Source: Planctomycetota bacterium (GTDB lineage: Bacteria; Planctomycetota; PUPC01; DSUN01). Taken from it: DNA of 16,492 nucleotides. Both the position numbers and the translations under genes were made by a program. Positions 1 to 7,690 of the stretch are shown one piece after another (position 1 is the first letter of the stretch; the number at the start of each line of letters is the position of its first letter). The stretch is from assembly GCA_016872875.1 (NCBI GenBank), contig VGYW01000170.1, positions 1-16,492 on the forward strand, in the 5' to 3' direction. Under the pieces are notes generated by a model. It saw only the letters and a list, made by a program, of their open reading frames with translations. It was not told where the DNA came from and ran no database searches.

Positions 1-1
1 G

Positions 2-1651
2 CACGGGACGGATTGGCTGAACGAGGCGACGGCTGAGTGCTACGTTCCGCTGCTCAACGCCTTCAATCGTCTCGCCGACGAGGGCCTGTCGGCAAACGTG
101 ACGATGAACATCACGCCGATCCTCCTCGAGCAACTGGCCGACGAGGGGTTCAAGGACGACTTCCTGGCCTACTGCGACCACCGCATCCTCTTCGCCGAGC
201 AGAATGAGAAGGAGTTCCACGACACTGGCCGCCGCCATCTCGAGGGCCTGGCGAAGATGTGGCTGGGCCATTTTGAGGGGGTTCGCAACGACTTCGTCGA
301 GCGCTACGGGAGGAATCTGGTGGGCGCGTTCCGCAGGCTCCAGGACGCCGGGCACATCGAGCTGATGACCTGTTGTGCCACGCACGGCTACCTGCCGCTG
401 CTGGGGCGCGACGAGTGCGTGCAAGCCCAGGTGCGGACCGCGGTTGCGACGTATCGGCGGCGCTTCGGGCGCCCACCGCGCGGCATCTGGCTCCCCGAGT
501 GCGCCTACCGCCCCCGCTACGAATGGCGCTCGCCCCTGGATAAGGATGGGAGGACCCCGCCAACCGAGCGGGCCGGGGTCGAGGAGGTGCTCCACGAGGC
601 TGGCATACGCTACTTCGTGGTGGATTCGCACCTGCTCAAGGGTGGGAAGCCGATTGGGGTGTACCTGGACCGCTTCGAGGCCCTCAAGCGGCTCTGGGGG
701 CAGTTCAGCGAACACTACGTGGCCAGGGCCGAAATCACAGAGCGTTCGCCCCACAGGACTTACATCGTGTGCCCCGACCCTTCGGCGGAGCGGAGCACGG
801 CCATCTTCGTCCGCGATCCAACGTCTGCCCTCCAGGTCTGGAGCGGCGAGCACGGCTATCCGGGGGATGGCTGGTATCTCGACTTCCACAAGAAGCACTA
901 CCCCGGCGGCCACAGGTATTGGCGGGTTACGGACTGCAAGGCCGACCTGGGGGACAAGCAGGAGTACGACCCCGGGTGGATTGAGGGCCGCCTGGAATCG
1001 CACGCACACCACTTTACTAGCCTCTTGGAACGCATCCTGGACGAGGACAAGCTGGTGGCTCCCGGCCAAGGGGTGGTTTGCGCGCCCTTCGACGCCGAGC
1101 TCTTCGGCCACTGGTGGTTCGAAGGGCCGCGGTGGATCGAGAAGATCATCCGCAGGCTCCACGCCTCAAATGCCGTGCGGCCAATAACTTGCAGCGAGTA
1201 CCTCGCCGAGCAGCCCCCCGCGGGCGTCGTCGCCCTCCCGGAAGGCTCCTGGGGCGAAGGCGGCTTCCACTGGATCTGGCTGAACGACTGGACCGAGTGG
1301 ACCTGGCGGCACATCTACGAGTGCGAGGATCGCTTCCTCGCCCTCCTGGCCGCACACCGCCACGGGGGCGATGCCACGATGGCCGAGCTTCTGAAGCACT
1401 CCGCACGCGAACTGCTCCTCCTTGAGAGTTCCGACTGGCAGTTCCTCATCAGCACCTGGTCGGCCAGGGACTACGGACAGAGCCGTATCTCGGTCCATTA
1501 CAACGACTTGCGGCGGCTCCTGGACACGGTGGAGGCCTACGCGGCGAACCCAGCCTTGTCGGGCGAGGACAGGAATTTCCTGGCCAAGCTCGCCCAGCGC
1601 GACGCCGTGTTCCCGGACCTCGACCTGAACGCTTGGAGTGCCCAGTTGTAA
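2..1651 (+). CDS. GH57 1,4-alpha-glucan branching enzyme (5' end outside window)
   Basis: The frame is open from base 2 and reads HGTDWLNEATAECYVPLL before the first possible start (GTG at 98), so the gene begins upstream and that GTG is internal. 549 residues are visible. Two GH57 hallmarks are present: GIWLPECAYRP, whose Glu (visible residue 166) is the expected nucleophile, and FDAELFGHWWFEG, whose Asp (visible residue 364) is the expected acid/base. The helical C-terminal part (GGFHWIWLNDWTEWTW, then SSDWQFLISTWSARDYGQ) matches GH57/DUF1957 branching enzymes. In that family the enzyme cuts an alpha-1,4-glucan and rejoins it by an alpha-1,6 bond in cytoplasmic glycogen synthesis. Seen: the motifs. 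Known: the family role. Inferred: branching rather than amylase or 4-alpha-glucanotransferase activity. The next gene follows after 83 bases on the same strand. Confidence 0.87.
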   Translation, partial: HGTDWLNEATAECYVPLLNAFNRLADEGLSANVTMNITPILLEQLADEGFKDDFLAYCDHRILFAEQNEKEFHDTGRRHLEGLAKMWLGHFEGVRNDFVERYGRNLVGAFRRLQDAGHIELMTCCATHGYLPLLGRDECVQAQVRTAVATYRRRFGRPPRGIWLPECAYRPRYEWRSPLDKDGRTPPTERAGVEEVLHEAGIRYFVVDSHLLKGGKPIGVYLDRFEALKRLWGQFSEHYVARAEITERSPHRTYIVCPDPSAERSTAIFVRDPTSALQVWSGEHGYPGDGWYLDFHKKHYPGGHRYWRVTDCKADLGDKQEYDPGWIEGRLESHAHHFTSLLERILDEDKLVAPGQGVVCAPFDAELFGHWWFEGPRWIEKIIRRLHASNAVRPITCSEYLAEQPPAGVVALPEGSWGEGGFHWIWLNDWTEWTWRHIYECEDRFLALLAAHRHGGDATMAELLKHSARELLLLESSDWQFLISTWSARDYGQSRISVHYNDLRRLLDTVEAYAANPALSGEDRNFLAKLAQRDAVFPDLDLNAWSAQL

Positions 1652-1734
1652 AACGTTGTGAACCGTGAAGCAGCGTCGCCACGTGCGCGACTAAGAGACC
1701 GGAGGGGGTGAAGAGGCGCAAGGAGGAAAGTGGA

Positions 1735-3255
1735 ATGGTCACGCGCATTCTGTCGTTCGTGGCGGCATTAGGGTCCCTGCTCGGGCCGGGGGCGTCGTGG
1801 GGCGGGGAGCGGCCGCTCTCGGACACGATCCGCGCCGCAGCCGACGCCGTGCGGCCGGCCGTGGTGAGCATTGAGGTGAAAGGGCGACGCGAGGCCGGCC
1901 CGCGCGAGCTGCCCGAGTGGCCCTTCGGCCGCGGCAGGCAGGGCGTGCCACGGGAGTGGCGCTTCGAGTGGCAGTGGCCCCCACGCGAGGGCCAGCCGCG
2001 CGTTCTCCCATTCCCCTTCGGGGGCGAAGACCTGCCCTTCCTCCAGCAGCTCCCGGCACACAGGCCGGCAGAGGGAAGCGGGCTGATCCTCGAAGTCGAG
2101 GGGGACCGCGCCCTTGTGGCGGCCCCGCGGGGTCTCGTGGCCGACGCCGACGCTGTGACGGTGAAACTGTCTGAGGGGCGACAACTCGCGGCGAAGCTGC
2201 TCGGAACCGATCAGGCGACCGGGCTTGCCTGCCTGGAAGTCAAAGACCCCAAGCTTGTGGCGGCGAAGGCGGCGAAGCCCGACGCCGTGCAAGTGGGCGA
2301 CTGGGTGCTCGCGATCGGCGGCCCGGAGGCCGACGGCGCCGTGACCATCGGCATCGTGAGCACAGGCAAGCGCCCAGGCCAGGGCGAGTTGGCGGGCGTC
2401 CAGCTCTTCTACGCGGACATCACGCTGACCTCGGGCATGGCAGGCAGCCCGCTCGTGAACCTCAATGGCGAAGTGGTCGGCACGGCCGTCGTCCCACGTC
2501 AGATGCGACAGGGCAGGGAGCTGGCGGCATTCGTCCCCTTCGACACGGTCCAGTCCACTGCCCGCGCGCTCGCCAAGGAGGGCAAGGTCCGCCGCGCTTT
2601 CCTTGGCATCAGCTTCGAGCCGGTCGACCGGGAAGACCAGAAGCGGCTGGGCATTGACCACGGCGTCCTGGTCACGGCGGTCTATGACGGCTACCCCGCC
2701 TCGAAGGCCGGAATGAAGATGAACGACGTGATCCTGGAGTTCGACGGCAGGAAGGTGAATGACCCGAACGCCTTCCAAGCCATGGTCGCTGGGAAGAGGG
2801 CCGGCGAACTGGTGACGTTGAAGCTGAACCGAGGCGGCAAGGAGACGATCGTGGAGGTGACACTGGCCGAGGCCCCGCCGGAGGACCAGACTCTCCACGC
2901 GCCCGAGGCCCGAGGCAGAGCCTGGGGCGAACCCCAGGAGCTCGTCGGGGAGAAGCTCGACTTTGGGCTCTCCGTCCAGCCTTTGACGCCGGACCTTGCC
3001 GCCGCCTTCGGCTTCGAGGGGGACAAGGGGCTCCTGGTGAGCGACGTGGCCCCCGACAGCCCGGCGGCCAAGGCGCGGCCAAACCCAATCGCGCGCGGTG
3101 ACCTCCTCAAGGAGGTCGCACGCAAGCCCGTCGCCACGGTCGCCGACGCCAAGGCGGCAATCGAGGAGGCGCGGAAGTCCAAAGAGAAAACCGTCCTCAT
3201 GCTCGTCCGAAGCAAGGACGGCGCGCGATACGTGGTCGTGGACCTCGCGCAATGA
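1735..3255 (+). CDS. HtrA/DegP-like protein with two PDZ domains, catalytically dead (pseudoprotease)
   Basis: The ATG at 1735 is chosen because AGGAGG (1721-1726) lies 8 bases upstream; a GTG at 1708 is in frame but lacks such a site. The 506-residue product begins with a signal peptide (VTRILSFVAALGSLLG, cleavage near ASWG-GE). It has a trypsin-like domain (about 28-270) and two PDZ domains (about 285-375 and 405-505). Aligned by eye with the next gene, the TNSHV His region reads AAPRGLV (no His), TDIAV reads TGLAC (Asp to Gly163), and GNSGGP reads GMAGSP (Ser to Ala236). All three catalytic residues are therefore lost, while the fold-defining segments VKLSEGRQL and PLVNLNGEVVG remain. It is probably periplasmic and may act as a chaperone, adaptor or regulatory partner of the active HtrA 153 bases downstream. 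The frame is intact over 1.5 kb, so this is not a decaying pseudogene. Confidence 0.88.
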   Translation: MVTRILSFVAALGSLLGPGASWGGERPLSDTIRAAADAVRPAVVSIEVKGRREAGPRELPEWPFGRGRQGVPREWRFEWQWPPREGQPRVLPFPFGGEDLPFLQQLPAHRPAEGSGLILEVEGDRALVAAPRGLVADADAVTVKLSEGRQLAAKLLGTDQATGLACLEVKDPKLVAAKAAKPDAVQVGDWVLAIGGPEADGAVTIGIVSTGKRPGQGELAGVQLFYADITLTSGMAGSPLVNLNGEVVGTAVVPRQMRQGRELAAFVPFDTVQSTARALAKEGKVRRAFLGISFEPVDREDQKRLGIDHGVLVTAVYDGYPASKAGMKMNDVILEFDGRKVNDPNAFQAMVAGKRAGELVTLKLNRGGKETIVEVTLAEAPPEDQTLHAPEARGRAWGEPQELVGEKLDFGLSVQPLTPDLAAAFGFEGDKGLLVSDVAPDSPAAKARPNPIARGDLLKEVARKPVATVADAKAAIEEARKSKEKTVLMLVRSKDGARYVVVDLAQ

Positions 3256-3259
3256 CAGG

Positions 3260-3380
3260 AAGGGAAAGTGAGAGGGAAAGGGAAAGTGAAGAACGCCGAG
3301 TGATAAGTGGTGAGTGATTGGTGAGAGACCAGGCTGGCTTCTCTTCCCTTTCACTTTCCCTTTCACTTTCCTTTTCACTC
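3260..3380. repeat. Imperfect inverted repeat built of GGGAAAGTGA-type units
   Basis: The gap between the two HtrA genes has a left arm at 3260-3290 rich in GGGAAAGTGA and GGGAAAGGG. A right arm at 3341-3380 carries the complementary TTTCACTTTCCC units. The middle (3301-3330) carries further GTGA/GTGG repeats. The arms can pair in several registers, giving a large hairpin in DNA or transcript. It ends just before the AAGGAAGGAG ribosome binding site of the second gene, so it could attenuate or separate expression of the pair. No U-run follows, so a classical terminator is not claimed. Confidence 0.75.
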
Positions 3381-3408
3381 ATCCCTCTCGCAAGGAAGGA
3401 GATTGCCA

Positions 3409-4893
3409 ATGTGGAGAGAGCGTTCGAGGGTGATCCTCGCCCTCCTGATGGGCGTGGTGGTGGGGCTTGGGATTTCGGTGTCGCTCGACAGGGTGCAGGA
3501 GCTGCCCGCGGCGCCCAAGATGAGCGAGGAGGAGGTGAACAAGGAGCTCGACGCGCTGGAGCGTCAGTCCCAGGCCCTCGCCGCGCTCGCGGCGAGGGTG
3601 AAGCCCGCGGTGGTGACGGTCTACACGATGAAGATCGTGCGGATGAGCGAGCACCCGGAGTTCGACCCGTTCGATTTCCTGTTCCCAGACATGCCGCGCC
3701 AGTTCCGCGAGCACCCGCGCGAGTTCCAGAGGCCGGGGCAGGGCTCCGGCGTCATCGTCCGCGTCGAGGGCAAGGCCGGCATCATCCTCACCAACTCGCA
3801 CGTGGCGAGCGGGCAGGACAAGCTGAAGGTGAAGCTGAGCGACGGGCGCGAGTTCGACGCCAAGCTCCGCGGCTCGGACCCCAAGACCGACATCGCGGTG
3901 CTTGAGATCGCCGACGGCAACCTGCCGGCCGTGAAGCTGGGCAACTCGGAGGTCGTGCAGCCGGGCGAGATGTGCCTCGCCATCGGCAGCCCCTTCGGGC
4001 TCGAGCAGACCGTGACCGTGGGCCACATCTCAGCGAAGGGGCGCCGCGGCTTCCAGCGCGACAAGTACGAGAACTACATCCAGACCGACGCGGCGATCAA
4101 CCCCGGCAACTCCGGCGGCCCGCTCATCAACCTCAAGGGCGAGGTCATCGGCATCAACACCATGATCGTCACGCCCAGCGGCGTCTTCTCAGGCGTCGGC
4201 CTCTCCATCCCCATCAACATGGCAAAGGCCGTCATGGATGAGCTGCTCGAGAAGGGCAAAGTCACCCGCGCCTGGCTCGGGATCGAGTTCGGCCCCCTCG
4301 ACAAAGAGGTCGCCGAGGCCCTCAAGCTCGACCACGGCCTCCAGGTCAGCCAGGTCGCGCTGGATGGGCCAGCCGACAAGGGTGGGATCAAGGACGGGGA
4401 CATCCTGCTGGAGTTCAGCGGGCAGAAGGTGAGCGACACGGAGAAGTTCCGCGAGATCGTGGCCAAGGCCAAGCCGGGCAGCACAGTGGTTGTGAAGGTC
4501 ATGCGCGGCAAGGAGACATTGAACCTGAAGGTCGCCCTCGGCGAGCAGCCCGAGGACATGTCGGCGTCCATGAGGCCACGCGGCGCGCTCAACCGCCAGC
4601 TCGGCCTCACCGTGCAGGACCTCTCCCCCGCCGTTGCCGATGAGCTCGGCCACAAGGGCGAGCGAGGCGTCGTGGTGACGCAGGTGGACCCGGCCGGCCC
4701 CGCGGCGAACGCCCGGCCCACGCCAATCGCCCAGGGCGACCTCATCCAGGAGGTCGCGCACCAGCCGACAGAGAACCTTGCCGCCTTCAACAGGGCGCTC
4801 GCAAGGGCCGACGCCACCAAGGGCATCCTCCTGCTCGTCCGCAAGCGCGACGGCGGAAAGCACTACGTCGTCCTCAAGCCCCGCGCGCGATAG
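3409..4893 (+). CDS. HtrA/DegP-family serine protease with two PDZ domains (active)
   Basis: The start ATG at 3409 lies 7 bases after AAGGAAGGAG (3392-3401); a TTG at 3403 is less likely. The 494-residue product has an N-terminal hydrophobic segment (about 7-25, VILALLMGVVVGLGISV) that may be a membrane anchor or signal peptide. A Ser/Glu/Ala-rich, possibly coiled stretch and the trypsin-like domain follow. The triad is complete: His131 in TNSHVAS, Asp161 in KTDIAVLEI and Ser235 in PGNSGGPLIN. PDZ1 spans about 288-380 and PDZ2 about 398-491, the usual two-PDZ DegP/DegQ layout. The family degrades or refolds damaged envelope proteins. It is the close paralogue of the upstream gene, which lacks the triad. 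The 3' end converges with the CBM9-like gene. Confidence 0.93.
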   Translation: MWRERSRVILALLMGVVVGLGISVSLDRVQELPAAPKMSEEEVNKELDALERQSQALAALAARVKPAVVTVYTMKIVRMSEHPEFDPFDFLFPDMPRQFREHPREFQRPGQGSGVIVRVEGKAGIILTNSHVASGQDKLKVKLSDGREFDAKLRGSDPKTDIAVLEIADGNLPAVKLGNSEVVQPGEMCLAIGSPFGLEQTVTVGHISAKGRRGFQRDKYENYIQTDAAINPGNSGGPLINLKGEVIGINTMIVTPSGVFSGVGLSIPINMAKAVMDELLEKGKVTRAWLGIEFGPLDKEVAEALKLDHGLQVSQVALDGPADKGGIKDGDILLEFSGQKVSDTEKFREIVAKAKPGSTVVVKVMRGKETLNLKVALGEQPEDMSASMRPRGALNRQLGLTVQDLSPAVADELGHKGERGVVVTQVDPAGPAANARPTPIAQGDLIQEVAHQPTENLAAFNRALARADATKGILLLVRKRDGGKHYVVLKPRAR

Positions 4894-4926
4894 GAGGGCG
4901 AGAGGGACGACGGAGGAGCACGGAGG

Positions 4927-4952
4927 AGGCGATGCAACGGAGAGCATCGCCT
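4927..4952. terminator. Hairpin between convergent genes, possible terminator
   Basis: AGGCGATGC and GCATCGCCT form a perfect 9-bp stem with an 8-base loop. It sits 34 bases after the htrA stop and 54 bases from the stop of the convergent CBM9-like gene. It has no T-tract on either side, so intrinsic termination is only a possibility. Confidence 0.4.
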
Positions 4953-5006
4953 GCGTCGCCGCGCCTGTGGCAACGCTTCCTCTCTGAAGGCGCAACGCGG
5001 CGCCAC

Positions 5007-6149
5007 TCAGATCCCCTTCAGGAGCGCCGCGAGGCGGGCGTCCCAGACGAGCTCGCGGACGGCGGCGGCCAACTGGGTGAGCTTGAGGCTCAGACGGGTC
5101 CACTCCGCGGCGTCGAGGGACTTGGCGTTGCGCAAGGTGGCCCGGAACGGCTCGGCCTGGGTGCGAACCACGTCGAGGCGGTCGGCGATCTCCTTGCGGA
5201 AGTCGGCCGCAAGCTCGTTGCCCGCTCCCGCGGCGATGGCCTCCATCTGGGCGTCAAGCTCCTTGAGCGCCTCGCGGGCCATGGCGAGGTAGGCGCGCCC
5301 CGCCTCGCCCTCGCTTGTGAAGATGAGGACCGGCCCGCGGCGTCCCCCCTTGCGGACCTCGGGCGCCAGCTTGCCAAGCATCTCCTCCGTGGGCGAGAGG
5401 ATGAGGTGCCCGAAGCGGGCAACGTCGTGGAAGTTCCCCATCGTCTGCGGCCAGTTCGACCACTCGCGGTCGCCCCCCGCGTAGCGGTCGCGGCAGACGT
5501 TCAGGCCCAGCACCACCCCCGGCTTCGGGGACTCGATGCCGAGGTCCTTCCACGGCACAGCCAGCTCAAGCTCCCAGCCCCTCTCGGCCACCTTCGTCGC
5601 CAGCTTCGTCGCGCTGTTCCACGAAGTATCCTCCTTGTGGGCGTCGAAGAAGGAGCCTGCGAGGTTCACGGCGAGCTGATAGTAGTCGCTGTGGCTGTGC
5701 GTGGGATCAATGAAGACCTCGATGGTCTCGCCTCGGAAGCAGCCGTGGCTGTCGCGTCCCGCGGCAGCGGGGACCAGTTTCGCGGCGTTCGGCTCGTCGC
5801 AGTGGACACCGAGGTAGAGGCAGGCGTCGTCGTAGCCGGCGCGGAACGAGGTCTGGACCTCCATCAGCTTGGGCTTGTTGTAGAGCGTGAAGCCGCTCAC
5901 CAGCGGCGCCTTCGCCCAGCAGGGGTCGTTGAGCTGCCCGTCAACCGCCGGCGCCGCCTCCAGCCGCGGGCAGGGATACACCTTGATCGGATACTCGTCC
6001 GCAAACGCGATCGCGGCGGCAAGAAGGGTCAGGCCCAGCAGGTCGAAGGCAAGCCCTCCTCGTTCCCACGCTCCGCGTGGGAACGCAGGTCTCGGGACGC
6101 TCTGCGTCCACTTCCAGCGACGCGGAGCGTCCGCCACTTGCGCTCCCAC
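5007..6149 (-). CDS. Secreted CBM9-like (carbohydrate-binding family 9-type) protein; start uncertain, N-terminus inside a repeat
   Basis: The native-looking part begins with a hydrophobic stretch, LAFDLLGLTLLAAAIAFA, followed by DEYPIKVYPCP, which looks like the core of a signal peptide. A CBM9-like beta-sandwich follows: AAPAVDGQLNDPCWAKAPLV, FRAGYDDACLYLGVHC, ETIEVFIDP, YYQLAVNLAGSFFD and WELELAVPW. The C-terminal 130 residues look alpha-helical. No ATG, GTG or TTG lies in frame between the hydrophobic stretch and the repeat at 6062. Any usual start, such as GTG at 6149 or 6137, is therefore inside repeat sequence and adds about 30 residues (PRRWKWTQ, FPRGAWERGG). Either the repeat supplied a new start and a basic n-region, or the original 5' end was lost. 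The family usually binds glycans or forms a module of secreted enzymes; no catalytic domain is seen here. It lies downstream of the UroD-like gene on the same strand. Confidence 0.75.
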   Translation of the reverse strand: MGAQVADAPRRWKWTQSVPRPAFPRGAWERGGLAFDLLGLTLLAAAIAFADEYPIKVYPCPRLEAAPAVDGQLNDPCWAKAPLVSGFTLYNKPKLMEVQTSFRAGYDDACLYLGVHCDEPNAAKLVPAAAGRDSHGCFRGETIEVFIDPTHSHSDYYQLAVNLAGSFFDAHKEDTSWNSATKLATKVAERGWELELAVPWKDLGIESPKPGVVLGLNVCRDRYAGGDREWSNWPQTMGNFHDVARFGHLILSPTEEMLGKLAPEVRKGGRRGPVLIFTSEGEAGRAYLAMAREALKELDAQMEAIAAGAGNELAADFRKEIADRLDVVRTQAEPFRATLRNAKSLDAAEWTRLSLKLTQLAAAVRELVWDARLAALLKGI

Positions 6150-6452
6150 GCAGAGCGTGGGAGCGAGAGAGCCTCATGCGATTCCAGGTGTACCCTTCTC
6201 GTTCCCACGCTCCGCGTGGGAACGCAGGTCTCGGGACGCTCTGCGTGCCATTCCAGCGACGCGGAGCGTCCGCCACTTGCGCTCCCACGCAGAGCGTGGG
6301 AGCGAGAGAGCCTCATGCGATTCCAGGTGTACCCTTCTCGTTCCCACGCTCCGCGTGGGAACGCGGGTCTCGGGACGCTCCGCGTCCACTTCCGCCGACG
6401 CGGAGCGTCGGCCACTTGCGCTCCCACGCAGAGCGTGGGAGCGAGAGAGGGA
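6062..6452. repeat. Three tandem 139-bp copies of a REP-like multi-hairpin element
   Basis: Copies start at 6062, 6201 and 6340 (period 139). Each holds three hairpins: GTTCCCACGC/GCGTGGGAAC with loop TCC; GACGCTCTGCGTC paired with GACGCGGAGCGTC; and GCTCCCACGC/GCGTGGGAGC with loop AGA. The first and third are near-inverted copies, so each unit is roughly an inverted repeat overall. Where they differ, a T-A pair in the first becomes a C-G pair in the third, so the stem is kept. The linker CCTCATGCGATTCCAGGTGT is identical after copies 1 and 2, suggesting recent tandem duplication. Copy 1 abuts and enters the CBM9-like reading frame; copy 3 ends 36 bases from the UroD-like stop. No transposase lies nearby. 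Open frames through it (for example FPRSAWER) are by-products of the repeat. Confidence 0.9.
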
Positions 6453-6487
6453 AGGCGCGTCGCTTGAATCGCAATCGCGACTGCGGG

Positions 6488-7570
6488 TCACGTGTTCGTA
6501 ACGAACCACTTCAGGAGCTGTTCGGCCTCGGCCTGGGTCCTGGTGGAGGTGGAGTAGAAGGCCTTTTCGGGGCGGAGCTGGCGGTGCATGGCCTTGAGCT
6601 GGTCGGGCGTGCCCGAGGCCTGGACTGCTTTGCCGCCGGCCTGGACCCGTTTGAGGAGGTCGAGGTGGTCAATGTGGCTGCCGCGGCCGGCGCCGGGAAC
6701 GTAGGAGAGGGTGTGGAGGCCGCGGCTGGCACACAGGTCGGCGGTGTGGACGACCGCCCCGGGGCCGTCCCAATGATAGAGGGCGTGCCTGGCGATGGCC
6801 GCCTCTTCTTCGAGGGCGGGGAGGACCCAGCGGCGGAACATGGCCGGGCTGATCATGCACGAGAAATCGCACTGAAGACAGGTCGCGCCCTCCATCGAGT
6901 AGAAGCCGTGGACGTAGCCGAGCTCGTCCATGCGGCCCGCCTCGCGGCAGGCGTCCCAGAGGACGGGGAAGACTGCTCTGGCTTCGGCCATCGCGCGGTC
7001 AATGGCCTCGGGCCGCTCGATGCAGTCGAGGCAGAGGCGCTGCGGGCCGCGGAGGGCGGCCAACAGGTCCATGTTGGTGTGCAGGTCGGGCATGGTGAGG
7101 AGCATCTTGCCTGCCATGCGCTCGGCGCCGCGGCGGTAGAGCGCCAGGAGCCGCTGCCAGAGGGGGTGGTCTTCGCGGAGGCGGATGGGCGGGGCGGCGT
7201 CCCAGTCGTCAATGCAGGGCACCGACCAGTTGGTGTCGGGCGATTCGTCGCTCCATCTGAGCTCCGCTCCGCAGAAGACGGCGATTTCGTCGGGGCCGAA
7301 GCTGGCGAAGAAGGCAGGAATGGCCTCGCCGCCGAAGAAGGTGCCCTCGGCGTTTGAGATGGCCGTTGCGACAACGTCGTCGAGGTCGCCGAAGACGTGC
7401 TCCTTGTAGCTCCGCGCCTTCGCGGGCGGGAAGCCCTCGCGCGGCGCGGTCACGGCCACCAGCGGGCGGTCAATGATGTCGCCCGCATAGAATGCCTTGA
7501 ACCGCCTGTCCGCCTCCTCGATGTCGGGCTTGAAGGCCAGGGGTGCGGGGGATGATGCCTGTGTCGCCAA
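6488..7570 (-). CDS. Uroporphyrinogen decarboxylase (URO-D) superfamily protein
   Basis: The start is taken as TTG at 7570, preceded by CGGAG 7 bases upstream. The open frame continues to 7708, but its upstream part is encoded by the ACGGAC repeat and looks unlike protein. The 360-residue length fits the superfamily. Family-like segments are DHPLWQRLLALYRRGAERMAGK, MPDLHTNMDLLAALRGPQ, YVHGFYSMEG, CDFSCMISPAMFRRWVLPALEEE and ALYHWDGPGAVVHTADLC, followed by HIDHLDLLKRVQAGGK. This is the divergent branch related to corrinoid methyltransferases (MtaA/CmuA-like) and uncharacterised URO-D proteins, not haem-pathway HemE, whose N-terminal signatures are absent. Substrate unknown. It sits between a sorbitol-dehydrogenase-type gene and a CBM9-like gene on the same strand, hinting at carbohydrate or methyl-group metabolism. 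Confidence 0.8.
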   Translation of the reverse strand: MATQASSPAPLAFKPDIEEADRRFKAFYAGDIIDRPLVAVTAPREGFPPAKARSYKEHVFGDLDDVVATAISNAEGTFFGGEAIPAFFASFGPDEIAVFCGAELRWSDESPDTNWSVPCIDDWDAAPPIRLREDHPLWQRLLALYRRGAERMAGKMLLTMPDLHTNMDLLAALRGPQRLCLDCIERPEAIDRAMAEARAVFPVLWDACREAGRMDELGYVHGFYSMEGATCLQCDFSCMISPAMFRRWVLPALEEEAAIARHALYHWDGPGAVVHTADLCASRGLHTLSYVPGAGRGSHIDHLDLLKRVQAGGKAVQASGTPDQLKAMHRQLRPEKAFYSTSTRTQAEAEQLLKWFVTNT

Positions 7571-7604
7571 GGTCGTCTCCGTTCTGAAGGGTGTTGTGAA
7601 GCAA

Positions 7605-7690
7605 CCACACGGACAGACATGGACAAACACGGACAGGCAGGTATCACCCTCTGGGGCATGTGTCCGTGTCAGTCCGTGTGGGTCCGTGTC
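7605..7690. repeat. Inverted/direct repeat of ACACGGACA units
   Basis: Left arm 7605-7638 has ACACGGACAGACATGGAC-type units; right arm 7660-7690 has the complements (GTCCGTGTCAGTCCGTGTG). The arms can fold into a long imperfect hairpin with a loop of about 20 bases. It begins at the stop of the dehydrogenase gene and fills most of the 118-base gap to the UroD-like start, so it would lie in the mRNA between the two if they are co-transcribed. Confidence 0.75.

Noticed and set aside
1735..3255. First HtrA as a pseudogene
   Set aside because: The frame is intact with signal peptide, both PDZ domains and a strong ribosome binding site, so it is called a pseudoprotease instead.
1768..3378. 536-residue minus-strand open frame
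   Set aside because: Antisense shadow of the first HtrA gene, whose forward frame has clear PDZ and protease-fold motifs.
6062..6452. CRISPR array or IS element
   Set aside because: The 139-bp units are repeated along their full length with no unique spacers, and no transposase frame is present.
4932..6467. 511-residue plus-strand open frame
   Set aside because: It is antisense to the CBM9-like gene and then runs through the hairpin repeat; the protein has repeat-derived, low-complexity content and no family motifs.
6077..7357. 426-residue plus-strand open frame
   Set aside because: Starts in the hairpin array and continues antisense to the URO-D-like gene; no recognisable domain.
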